A stretch of DNA of 11,980 bases from Larix sibirica (taxonomy: Eukaryota; Streptophyta; Pinopsida; Pinales; Pinaceae). Both the position numbers and the translations under genes were made by a program. This document shows positions 1 to 8,237 of the stretch, one piece after another. The notes below the pieces were generated by a model. The model saw only the letters and a list, made by a program, of their open reading frames with translations. It was not told where the DNA came from and ran no database searches. Within the stretch, counting starts at the first letter, position 1, and every line of letters begins with the position of its first letter. The stretch is taken from NCBI GenBank assembly GCA_004151065.3, contig NWUY0300006361.1, forward strand, positions 32,480-44,459, given 5' to 3'.

Positions 1-870
1 TCTCACCTCCAATGGAATAAACAGGGCAGCCTCAACAGATCAAGTAAATTCAATCTCACACTATGCAGAGCCACTGCTACAATATATCAGCAACCTCAGC
101 AATGATGATAAGGTACGTGGGAATCTTATCTAAAATCTAACTTGTCATTCGTAGCTTTGGGAACAGTTACTCTAAAGCAAAGCGGAAGACAGGATTATTA
201 ATTTCCCAAGCAAGTTATGCATAATGGAAGTTTGCATGATGGTTCTCTTTATTATTTTGCAGTTCTTACCATAAAAGTTGAATATTGAAGTTTACATTAT
301 TGTTCTCTTTATTGTTCTGTTGGAGTCATTTCTATAAAGAGCTATGGCTGTCGAAGAGTAGGCAACAAAAGGCCAAGCATTAGATGCTATTTTCAGACTT
401 TTCCCTTTTCCGTTTAGAGATGGCGACGATCCGAACTTAAATACAATACCATGTTATTAGGTGTTCATGTTCTCATTGTTTCTGAGAAGTCTGCAAGATA
501 GAGACTCGAAAACCTTTCATGACATTGTTTTTTCATGTTTAGAGAGCAAAATATGCTCAACCTTTTGTTATGTGATTGTTGAAATTGCTCTTGACCGCAT
601 GCTAGTACGGACCATTATGTACCTGACCTGGACTTGAGCTAAACGGGTCGGTACTTAGCTAGTTAGAATGTTTGGGAATCTGGGATTAATCATCAAACAC
701 CTTCGATAAGAAATAATACTCGAAACCTTCAATCAAGGATATTGCTCTGTGAAAAGATCTGATCTTTATCATGGTTTTTTTCAGTGATAATATTCTTGCT
801 TTTATCATATGGCAGGTGACACTTGTAGGTCACAGCTTGGGTGGATGCCCATTATCATATGCGATGGAGA
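1..870 (+). pseudogene. Partial/truncated methylesterase-family alpha/beta hydrolase, tandem copy 1 (exon 2 end, intron, start of exon 3)
   Basis: This is the middle of a gene paralogous to the complete copy at 3438-5407. Positions 2-112 encode 37 residues beginning LTSNGINRAASTDQVNS and ending SNDDK, the C-terminal part of exon 2, followed by a GT donor at 113. An intron runs 113-815 and ends in GGCAG. Exon 3 restarts at 816 with VTLVGHSLGGCPLSYAME, which includes the nucleophile-elbow motif GHSLGG. The homology stops at 870, immediately before an ambiguous N at 871, and what follows is unrelated AT-rich sequence with no further exons before the next gene copy. The 5' end lies outside the window. 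The intron is clearly homologous to intron 2 of copy 2 but diverged, and it lacks 40 nt just upstream of its acceptor. The visible exons have no stop codon. The copy is therefore either a real 3'-truncated pseudogene or an intact gene broken by an assembly join at the N; sequence alone cannot decide. Confidence 0.85.
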
Positions 871-871
871 N
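871..871. other. Single ambiguous base at the break point of MES copy 1
   Basis: The only non-ACGT base in the window falls exactly where exon 3 of copy 1 loses similarity to copy 2. A lone N at a homology break suggests an assembly join, a closed gap or a consensus conflict rather than ordinary sequence. The region on either side should not be assumed contiguous in the real genome. Confidence 0.7.
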
Positions 872-1177
872 ATGCTTAAGTTTATATATTTCAACATATT
901 TACATAGATAGGTGTTTATATCTTAGAATTTGGGGTGGACTATTATCTATGTTTCTTTCCTAAATTGAAGGACGATAAAACAAGTGTATTGTTCAGATTG
1001 ATTTTATGGGCCTCCTCCAAAATTAAAAATAAACAATTATAAAATATATATATATAAAATAACAGGTAGTGACAGCCAACCCATTTAACTAAAAAAAAGT
1101 AACAAGCAGCTGAGGTATAAATAATAGGTGATTGCAACTCAGCTTAGAGAACCAGTAACAAATAACTTCTTCATGAC

Positions 1178-1312
1178 ACTTAACTTGTGCCTTATCCATA
1201 TTTACCAGCCACAAATTAAATGGCTGTGCTAATTAGTACTTAATAACATTTAACTTATGACTTATTTCACAAACCACACATTAAATCACTTAAGTATGCT
1301 AATTAGCACTAC
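1178..1312. repeat. Nested degenerate tandem repeat, period about 68 nt
   Basis: Two adjacent segments (about 1178-1243 and 1247-1312) share the order A(C/T)TTAACTT(G/A)TG, CCACA(A/C)ATTAAAT, and TGCTAATTAG(T/C)ACT. They lie within the stretch of duplication unit 1 that unit 2 lacks, so this duplication is younger than the large one or was deleted from unit 2. Confidence 0.65.
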
Positions 1313-1448
1313 ATTTATTGCATTATACATTTATTTTGAAAAACATAGTTTGGAATACTGGCACAAAAGCTTCACGTTGAAACAAACACTCACACCACAG
1401 ACTGAAGCAATGGAGCCCAAAGATTGGACGCTCTATAATTATAAAAAG

Positions 1449-1530
1449 GAGTTTGAATGCTCTAAGAGTTGTTTGCTTCTCTGCGTTTCGAGTTTGAATG
1501 ATCTAAGAGTTGTTTGCTTCTCTGCGTTTC
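1449..1530. repeat. 41-nt perfect-period tandem duplication
   Basis: Positions 1449-1489 and 1490-1530 are the same 41 nt with a single difference (GAATGCTC against GAATGATC). The corresponding place in unit 2 (around 2307-2350) has one copy only. Just downstream, around 1536-1568, a further 16-nt step duplicates TTGCATTTGGAGC, again single in unit 2. These are recent replication-slippage type expansions. Confidence 0.85.
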
Positions 1531-2042
1531 GTTCACTTGCATTTGGAGCCCATTGCATTTGGAGCTCATGATGACTAAATTTGGTGGGTGCTGACTGTGC
1601 AAGGATATATCATCTCTAGTAGGCTGCATCGTTGACATATTAAAGTGCGATCTACAGTGCTCCATTGTTGTTTATCTTAGTAAAGTAGTTAGATTGCACA
1701 TTTCTAGAGTTAAATAAAAAGAATAAAGATATTTGAAGAAATGGAGGACGATTGTTTCACTCATACAAATTTGAATATGTTTTTAATTTTTTTGTGATAA
1801 CGACCAGGTTAGGTATGGATAGGTGTTTATATCTTAGAATTTGGGGTGGACTATGGAAAAAGCAGTATAAGGGTTAACTAAAACGCCTTCGAGTTGTCCA
1901 AATCCGGTAGAATCCGGCAGAGCAAGAATAGTTGAAATGGCAATTTGGAGTGCTCAAATCGTAGGCAATCTAGGTAGTTTTAAAATAGGGCATTTAATCT
2001 AGGAGAGGCAACTACGTTTGTTGAAATTGCACAACTGTGGAA

Positions 2043-2086
2043 ATAACTCATAGCTAATGCATAGATAACTCTTAGCTCATGCATAG
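2043..2086. repeat. 22-nt tandem duplication
   Basis: Positions 2043-2064 and 2065-2086 are the same 22 nt, beginning ATAACTC and ending ATGCATAG, with two differences. It lies just before the second AACAGGTA block of the large duplication. Confidence 0.8.
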
Positions 2087-2535
2087 ATAACAGGTAATGA
2101 CAGACAACTCATTTAACTAAAAAAGGAAACAAGTCGCTGAGATATAAACAATAGGTGATTACAACTAAGCATGGAGAACAAGTAACATATAACTTGTTCA
2201 TGGCACTTAACTTGTGACCTATCATTCACTAGCCAGGTTAAAACAAACACTCACACTACAAAAAAGCAATGAAGCCCAAAAATTAGATGCCATATAATTA
2301 AAAAAAGGAATTTGAATGCTCTAATAGTTGTTTGCTTCTCTCCGTTTCTTTCACTTGCATTTGGAGCCCATGATGACTAAATTTGGTGGGTGCTGACTGT
2401 GCAGAGATATATCATCTCTGGTGGGCTGCATTGTTGACATATTAAAGTGCGATCTGTACTCCATTGTTGTTGATCTTAGTAAGTAGTTAAATTGCACATT
2501 TCCATAGTCAAATAAAAATAATAAAGATATTTGAA

Positions 2536-3040
2536 AATGCCCAATCCATTTACATTAAAATATAGAATTCAACATTAACCAAGAATTTAGTACTTGTTTC
2601 AAACACGGTTTAAAATAAAAGTCCTTCCTGAATTTAACCTTTTCATCTAGAACTGGGGCACTCAAATGATAAGGATATCCAAAGTACATATGTTATTTTT
2701 AATTTAAAAATAAATAAATTAGGGGATATCCAAAATAGTCCAATCTTAAAGGATTACTATTTCATATCATTAATTTTTTATTTTAAATTAAAACAATTTA
2801 TAAGGCTAATCACATCTTAAAAAAAATTATTATAGGTAAACTAATTGAAAGTCAACAACGCCTGATTCCGATTACTATATTCATGCAGGGAATAATAAGG
2901 AGGAACAAAGCAGTTTATCGTGTTTTATATTTAATAACCAAAACTTAAATTCAAAAGGAATAAACAGTTTGAGAATCTTTAAATCCAAGAATCATAAACA
3001 TTAAGCTACCACATTTAATACTCTGCTGCTCAATGCTTAG
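2536..3040. other. AT-rich intergenic stretch, no gene seen
   Basis: This stretch has no convincing open frame on either strand. It holds A/T runs, two copies of GGATATCCAAA about 50 nt apart (near 2674 and 2725), and an AT-only inverted repeat near 2693-2711. It is probably the distal upstream region of the complete hydrolase gene. Confidence 0.6.
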
Positions 3041-3045
3041 CTTTC

Positions 3046-3437
3046 ACCCGGCCGAATACAATTCTGCCCTATTTAAGTCAGCCTTTTCTGCCGACCCGCC
3101 AAGTACAGTTCTGCCATATTTAAGTTATTTTTGGTATCCATGGATGGTCGCACTTTCTTCCATTTGTGCCAACTGATTCAACGAGCATAGCCACTTTACA
3201 TCCTCCAATGATTTAATGCCGGCCCACTTGCCTTTACATCCTCCAATAATTTAGAGATATATCGGGCAAAGTGCTCTCCGTCTCTGTCCCGTGACCTCGT
3301 CTCCTGTTTTTGGTATATCGCAGAATCAGATCCTTTAATTAGCCCATGTAGTAACAGATCCTTTAATTAGCCCATGTAGTGAATGCCCTATCTAATTCTC
3401 AGAGATTCCTCAGTCTCCGTTCTGGTTTACTGTTATA
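3046..3437 (+). promoter_or_regulatory. Presumed promoter and 5' leader of the complete MES gene
   Basis: This is the region directly upstream of the start codon at 3438. TATA-like sequences are TATTTAAG (near 3070 and 3118) and GGTATATCG (3312-3320). The last lies about 120 nt before the ATG, a reasonable spacing for a plant leader. Three unrelated tandem duplications sit here: 3046-3078 with 3094-3125, 3194-3215 with 3232-3253, and 3327-3352 with 3355-3380. The third carries ATGTAG in each copy, and a further out-of-frame ATG occurs at 3383. The transcription start is inferred and not visible in the sequence. Confidence 0.5.
3327..3380 (+). repeat. Perfect 26-nt direct repeat (period 28) carrying ATG-TAG start-stop pairs
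   Basis: Positions 3327-3352 and 3355-3380 are identical and separated by AA. Each copy contains CCCATGTAG, so an ATG is followed at once by a TAG stop (3346-3351 and 3374-3379). If transcription starts at or before the repeat, these would be minimal upstream open reading frames in the leader of the hydrolase mRNA. Confidence 0.85.
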
Positions 3438-5407
3438 ATGGCACAGCAATGGTGTACGACTGTGGTTTCCCTTGTTGTCTTGTTGCTACTTGTTTCTACT
3501 CATGTACAGGTAATCCAATCTCAAAACTTCAGCAGCCTTTTCTCTTCTCGGTTCCTTTGCTTTTGGCTTCCGATCTGCAGGAAAGCAATAATGGAGTCCA
3601 TGACCAGGTGATATGAGTTTTTCCTTGGTGAAATTGAACAGGAAGGAGAAGGAAGACAGCAGCACTTTGTGTTGATTCATGGACTTGGGCATGGAGCCTG
3701 GTGTTGGTATAAAATTGTCACTCTGCTTAAGCAGCAGGGGCACAGAGTGACTGCCCTGGATCTCACCTCCAATGGGATAAACAGGGCAGCCTCTACAGAT
3801 CAAGTCAATTCAATTGCACACTATGCAGAGCCACTGCTACAATATATCAGCAACCTCGATAATGATGAGAAGGTACTTGGATTATCTGAAATATAACTTT
3901 TCACTCGTAGGTTTGGGAACAATTGCTTTAAAGCAAAATGGAAGCTTATGGCTTTTAATGTTCCATGCCAGTTATGAATATTGGAAGTTTACATGATGGT
4001 TCTCTTTATTGTTCTGTTCGTGTGGTTAATATAAAGGGCTATGGCTGTTGAAGAGTAGGCAACAAAAGGCCAAGCATTAGATACTATTTTCAAACTTTTC
4101 CCTTTTCGTTTTAGAGATGGTGCCCGATCCGATCTTAAATATAATTTCATGTATATTAGGTGTTGATCTTCTCAATGTATCTGAGAAGTCCGAGCATCTC
4201 AAAGGCCTTTCATTTCATTGTTTTTCAAATTTAGAAAACACTATATGCTCAAGTTTCAACTTTCTGTTATGCGATAGATGAAATTGCAGTTGACTAGAAC
4301 AGGAGGGCCAGCAACTAGTACGGATAATCATGTAGCTGACCTGGACTTGACCTAAAAGGGTCCGTACTTACCTCATTAGAATGTTTGGGATCAAACACCT
4401 TGGATAAGACATTTCAGGACCTGGTTCATTAGATTGAAATTATACATATACATATGCTGGCTTTTGAAAAGATCTGATCCTTTTCAGTGATATTATTCTT
4501 GCTTTTATCAAGACCTAAATTGAAGCGTATTGAATTCTTCCCATTTGATCTATGGCAGGTGACACTTGTAGGTCACAGCTTGGGTGGATGCCCATTATCA
4601 TATGCGATGGAGATGTATCCAACCAAGATCTCCAAGGCAATCTTCATAGCTGCATTTACTCCTCGAGACAATCAAACCTACCTTAGCTCTGCCAACCCGA
4701 AGGTGTGATGCAGACTTTTCTTTCTGTTAAACCTAAATGGGTAGATGCAATTATGATGCAGATGACCTTTCGAATTATGAATTGAACTATATTCGAGTAT
4801 GACTTTTATGATGTGTGCAGACATTCTCCAGGCTGGTGGAAAATGGAGTAGTAGTACTAAATATGGAAGCAGATTCAGAGCTACCCACATCTGCTTCCCT
4901 GGTTCCTGACCATGTCAAGTCCTATCTCTACAACGAGAGCCCTGATGAGGTATTTAAGCCTTCAATTTCTCTCTATTGGATTCCAAGTAACGGCTATGTA
5001 ATGTCTGTGAAAAAGATGTGGGATATGTCTACTTTTTTGTAAGACTTTGTAAGACTTATAAAATATATTTTCCCCTTTTCTCTTCCGTTTTTACTAAGAA
5101 ATGGTTTGTTTCTTCCCTGTATCACTTGCTCCCACAGGATTCGAACCTTGCACAATCTCTTCTTACTCCAACGCCATTTCCAATTTCGATGGAGTTTCTG
5201 AAGCTGTCCGAGGAGAAGTATGGAAGTATCAGAAGATTTTATGTCATGTTAACGAAGGACAGATTGTTCCCTCCAGAGCACCAGGAATACTGCATAGCAC
5301 AGAATCCTCCAGAGAAGGTATTCAAAATGCATGCCAGCGACCATTCTCCCTTCTTCTCACAGCCTCATCAGCTCTGCAATCTCCTTATTCATATTGCAAC
5401 TCTCTGA
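3438..5407 (+). CDS. Methylesterase/carboxylesterase of the plant MES (SABP2-like) alpha/beta-hydrolase family, complete, five exons
   Basis: The coding exons are 3438-3509, 3642-3872, 4559-4702, 4821-4949 and 5138-5407. All introns are GT...AG and phase 0, giving 281 residues. Family members hydrolyse small carboxyl esters such as methyl salicylate, methyl jasmonate and methyl-IAA; the substrate here is unknown. Visible motifs are the oxyanion-hole HGLGHGAW (residues 37-44), the nucleophile elbow GHSLGG with Ser108, Asp233 in TKDRLFP, and His261 in SDHSPFF. The Ser-Asp-His spacing matches the family (SABP2 Ser81/Asp210/His238, from memory). Gly follows the HG-motif His, and Ser rather than Lys follows the catalytic His. 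The Thr and Lys expected of Hevea-type hydroxynitrile lyases are therefore absent, which favours an esterase. Residues 1-24 include a run of Val/Leu (VVSLVVLLLLVS) that looks like a signal peptide, unlike the cytosolic members. The ATG context is good (A at -3, G at +4). A truncated paralogue lies upstream in the same orientation. The exon 1/intron 1 call is the least certain part. Confidence 0.9.
3510..3641 (+). other. Intron 1 of the MES gene (132 nt)
   Basis: The donor CAG|GTAATC follows the hydrophobic leader codons, and the acceptor TTGAACAG precedes GAAGGAGAAGG. Splicing joins residue 24 to EGEGRQQHFVLIHG in phase. Without splicing the frame stays open until TGA at 3609-3611, so a retained intron would give a peptide of about 57 residues lacking the hydrolase domain. 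A second possible donor at 3608 (CCAG|GTGATA) would put exon 2 out of frame. Confidence 0.7.
3873..4558 (+). other. Intron 2 of the MES gene (686 nt)
   Basis: The donor is AAG|GTACTT and the acceptor TATGGCAG|GTGACA. It is homologous along its length to the intron at 113-815 of copy 1, for example the shared stretch around GCAACAAAAGGCCAAGCATT. This shows that the gene duplication included introns. It contains an inverted repeat with arms AGTACGGA (4317-4324) and TCCGTACT (4361-4368). Confidence 0.85.
4316..4371. repeat. Intronic inverted repeat, present in both MES copies
   Basis: The 8-nt arms AGTACGGA and TCCGTACT are perfectly complementary and separated by 36 nt. In copy 1 the same place (604-655) has 10-nt arms AGTACGGACC and GGTCGGTACT with one mismatch. 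The spacer TGACCTGGACTTGA is shared. It could form a hairpin in the pre-mRNA or be the remnant of a small element inserted before the gene duplication. Confidence 0.6.
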
Positions 5408-5660
5408 AGATCTTCGATAAATAACTCTGGTCTGTTGGAGCAAAATCCAGGATGACGGACTAGAGTATTCATGGCAATTAAGTGAATCGATGTTTAATTC
5501 TCTTAATTCATCTATAACTCTGTAATTCTGGTCTGTATTCATTTATAACTCTGGTCTATTTAATTATCTTAATTCATGTGGCAAGATGCGATGTTTTAAG
5601 CTTCCAATCACCTTGAGGTGGACAATTATAAATATGTTTTCGGATTTAGCAAGGAGTGAG
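5408..5660 (+). other. 3' flank / presumed 3' UTR of the MES gene
   Basis: This follows the TGA at 5405-5407. It holds several near-repeats of ATAACTCTG and CTGGTCT and of CTTAATTCAT. No exact AATAAA is present; ATAAATAA near 5419 and TATAAATATG near 5626 are plausible weak polyadenylation signals, as plant signals are often degenerate. The transcript end cannot be fixed from sequence. Confidence 0.4.
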
Positions 5661-8237
5661 TTCATTCATGATTTCTTATTATTCCGCTAACATCAGGCTT
5701 AACTTAGGGACCAATCTCATCTTAAATACATAACCTCAGTTAATTCAACAATTCGAGGACCTTTTTTCAATGTTAATTTCCAATTCTATACCAGTTAATA
5801 CAAAAATCTCTAAATAATGTACTAAGTGCACCTTCATTCTCCTCAATATTGGACTTGGGATGGACCATCATCTTCTACATGCATTTCCCAAGAAAGCATA
5901 TGGTTCTTAATGTTCCATGGCCAAGGGAAAATCAAACAAAACCTTGCATTGCTAGAGAGAAGTGTATATATTTTAAATAAAAAGATTCAAACATTATGCA
6001 TTTTATAAAATGCAGTTCAAGAGGTTATCCTAAAAATAATTACAAGTTTTAGCATGGCAAAGGACACAATCTCAATGAGAAAGGAAATTTTAGGTTATTT
6101 TTTAAGGATTCAAATGTTATATCTAAATATAGCATTTTAGATAATTATTTTGAATCAAAAAAATCATACAGAATAGATGGTTATTTAATTAAAAATACAA
6201 TTTACAATTAAAAAGTTGTAAATTTTGGTGAATAATATCAATATAAACATATTTTATGTAAAAAATATATGGAGTTTTGAGGAAATGACCAATTAGTGGC
6301 TGTATTTTTTGAAAAGAGAACAAATTATCTAATTCATAAAAAATTACCCTAGCCTAAATCTTCCAATGCATCATATTAGTGATCAAGATCACTCACAATG
6401 CATCTCTTGTTGTGAGAGAAAGTGTAGGAAGGAGAAGAAAATGGTATTCATATTCAGGCTCCAATTTCAATGATTCCCCTCTTTTCAAGGTCCATAGTTT
6501 ATATCATGAAAAGTAGTATATGCTTTCTATATCTAGGTTTCTTTTGTCAGTTGTCAAGGAATGGATAGTGGTTGAAGAATAGTGGAAAGCTGGAAAGTTT
6601 CTATACACAAATCTATAGGCTCGACTGCAATAAAACCATGACACTTACAAAGACAAGATTTACATAACAACTTCATGATTTTCTTAATCAACTATTTTCG
6701 TGGAAAAATCCTAGAAACCATAGTAATGTTAACAATGTACATGATTTTTTTTCTTTCTTATTGAAGTGATTCCAATGAGAATATCTAAGACGAAATCATT
6801 TGACATAAGATATTACAATGTGGTTTAAGAATATCATAAGTAACAACAACATCCCTTCAGCTAAGATGCCTTGAATAGGGTTTGTACCTAGACCCATTTG
6901 AAAATACATTAAACAAAACCACTAGCACTAGCATAAGCACAAGCGACCACAAACATGATGTAGGGGGAACTTGAGCCCTAGTAGGGAAATATAAACATTC
7001 CACTTTCACTAAGCAAAAAACACTTATGGAAATATATAATTTCTCATTTTTTCCATACTAAGAATGTGGAGGATGAAAATATTTCTCTTAAAATGTCATA
7101 TGTACATGCCCACATTATATATCAATTTCAAAATATTTCTAACACTATCAACCTTCATTTAAATTTTTAACTCATCAAACTATAAAAATTTTGGAAATCA
7201 AACTGAAAGGAAAAAATTAATCTCCTATTATTTTTCTTAAAAATCGATAAAAAAAAACTTGGTCTTAGCGGATGGTAAAAGTTGTCATCATCATCATAAG
7301 CAATAAAAAGTTTATGAATTTTAAAAAATGTATCATTTGTTTAAAAAAACATTATACTTATAAAAATATTTAGAATCTATTTCTTTATTTTAAGTTCAGT
7401 GAGCCATGATGTTAGGGTTGAATTACTTTCCAAAGTAGGTGCACAAATGAATGAAGAGTTCAGCAGGAAAAAAATGGGGCTACCATATCCTACATTCCTC
7501 CCATGATATTATTACTCATTAAGTTTGTGAGGGAAACATTGAACAAGTGTATAAACATGCAAGGTTGAAAGGCTGAACAATTATGACATTCACTCAGTTC
7601 CCCCATCTCAATGCAATAGGATGGAAATGTTTGGGATTTTGAGGTGCTTTGCATTTTGGCCCTTTTCAACGTGTGGTTTAATTAGCATGGTTTGGTGGTT
7701 CTTGGTCTTATTTCTCTCCTCCCTCTCGGATTCTATCCCCGCATTTCAACCAAAGGGGCATGTAGTATTGGGAAAGGGGTGTGTGCTTATATATTGTGGA
7801 AGAGTTCTCAATCTAGGGTGTATTGTTTTTTGCTATAATCATTTCTCCTTATGGTGGTTTCCATGGATTAATGCATAAATACAAGGTGCATGTAATGTGA
7901 TTTGGATATGGTAAAGCACTAAATGTAGAGATGTGAATGGATAATTCCAAAGGCACAAAAGGATGTGATTCAATCAACTCTTGAAAGGAGTTGTTGGCAT
8001 GAAATGTGGGAATAGAACTTGTTGGTGGAGGCTCAAGAAAGGGATACGTTTTCAGTTCAAACTATAGTCAAAATTAGGACAATGAAAGAAATAGAGAAGG
8101 TATTTAGAGTTCTGATTATTAAAAAACCAAGCATAATTAGAGAAGAAAAATAAACATAAAAAATACATAAATCTCAACAATCATGCAAAAGAGATTTACT
8201 TTGGAAACCTTTTACAATGAAAACCAATTCCAAATAG
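5661..8237. other. Long AT-rich intergenic region, no recognisable gene
   Basis: I find no open frame with recognisable protein motifs on either strand. The longest, about 85 codons at 7621-7878 on the plus strand, is rich in Trp, Phe, Leu and Cys with no domain and looks like chance. Small palindromes occur: AATTTACAA/TTGTAAATT at 6199-6224 and AGTGATCAAGATCACT at 6378-6393. No tRNA-like fold, LTR pair, polypurine tract or reverse-transcriptase motif was seen. It may be old transposon sequence decayed beyond recognition by eye. Confidence 0.55.
6199..6224. repeat. Perfect 9-nt inverted repeat in AT-rich DNA
   Basis: The arms AATTTACAA (6199-6207) and TTGTAAATT (6216-6224) flank an 8-nt loop. 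In sequence this AT-rich such hairpins arise often by chance, and no flanking duplication marks it as an element end. Confidence 0.5.

Larger units (their letters stand above)
907..2535. repeat. Diverged tandem duplication of intergenic DNA (unit 1 about 907-1738, unit 2 about 1818-2535)
   Basis: Three blocks recur in the same order. A 37-nt block is identical at 907-943 and 1818-1854. The block starting AACAGGTA(G/A)TGACAG occurs at 1061 and at 2089. The block from AACAAACACTCACAC onward occurs at about 1384-1738 and about 2241-2535. The later blocks differ by many substitutions and indels. Unit 1 is longer because it carries extra nested duplications and about 155 nt missing from unit 2. 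Short open frames inside the unit on either strand show no protein-like features and are not conserved between the units. I do not recognise a transposon family here, and no terminal repeats with target-site duplications are obvious. Confidence 0.85.

Noticed and set aside
1257-1571. Plus-strand open frame of 104 codons in the intergenic duplication
   Set aside because: It crosses the 41-nt tandem repeat, is not open in the homologous unit at about 2220-2400, and shows no protein motif.
3383-3616. 77-codon plus-strand open frame overlapping exon 1
   Set aside because: It is out of frame with the hydrolase and has no family similarity. It is considered only as a possible upstream reading frame, not as a gene.
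3608-3641. Alternative donor CCAG|GTGATA at 3608 for exon 1
   Set aside because: An exon of 170 nt would leave two extra nucleotides and shift exon 2 out of the hydrolase frame. The donor at 3510 gives phase 0.
3486-3803. Minus-strand open frame of 105 codons across intron 1 and exon 2
   Set aside because: It is antisense to a well-supported coding exon, has no recognisable domain, and is a shadow of the real gene.
5133-5152. tRNA-like T-arm on the minus strand (GGTTCGAATCC, a box-B-like match)
   Set aside because: The flanking stem does not pair well and there is no matching D-arm/box A or anticodon arm. On the plus strand the sequence is the acceptor and first codons of exon 5 of the hydrolase.
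3438-5407. Hydroxynitrile lyase as the function of the complete gene
   Set aside because: The Thr after the first-strand His and the Lys after the catalytic His, expected in Hevea/Manihot-type lyases, are replaced by Gly and Ser. The nucleophile motif is the esterase-type GHSLGG.
7621-7878. 85-codon plus-strand open frame rich in Trp, Phe and Cys
   Set aside because: It has low-complexity hydrophobic composition, no conserved motif, no splice context and no neighbouring gene structure, so it is likely chance.
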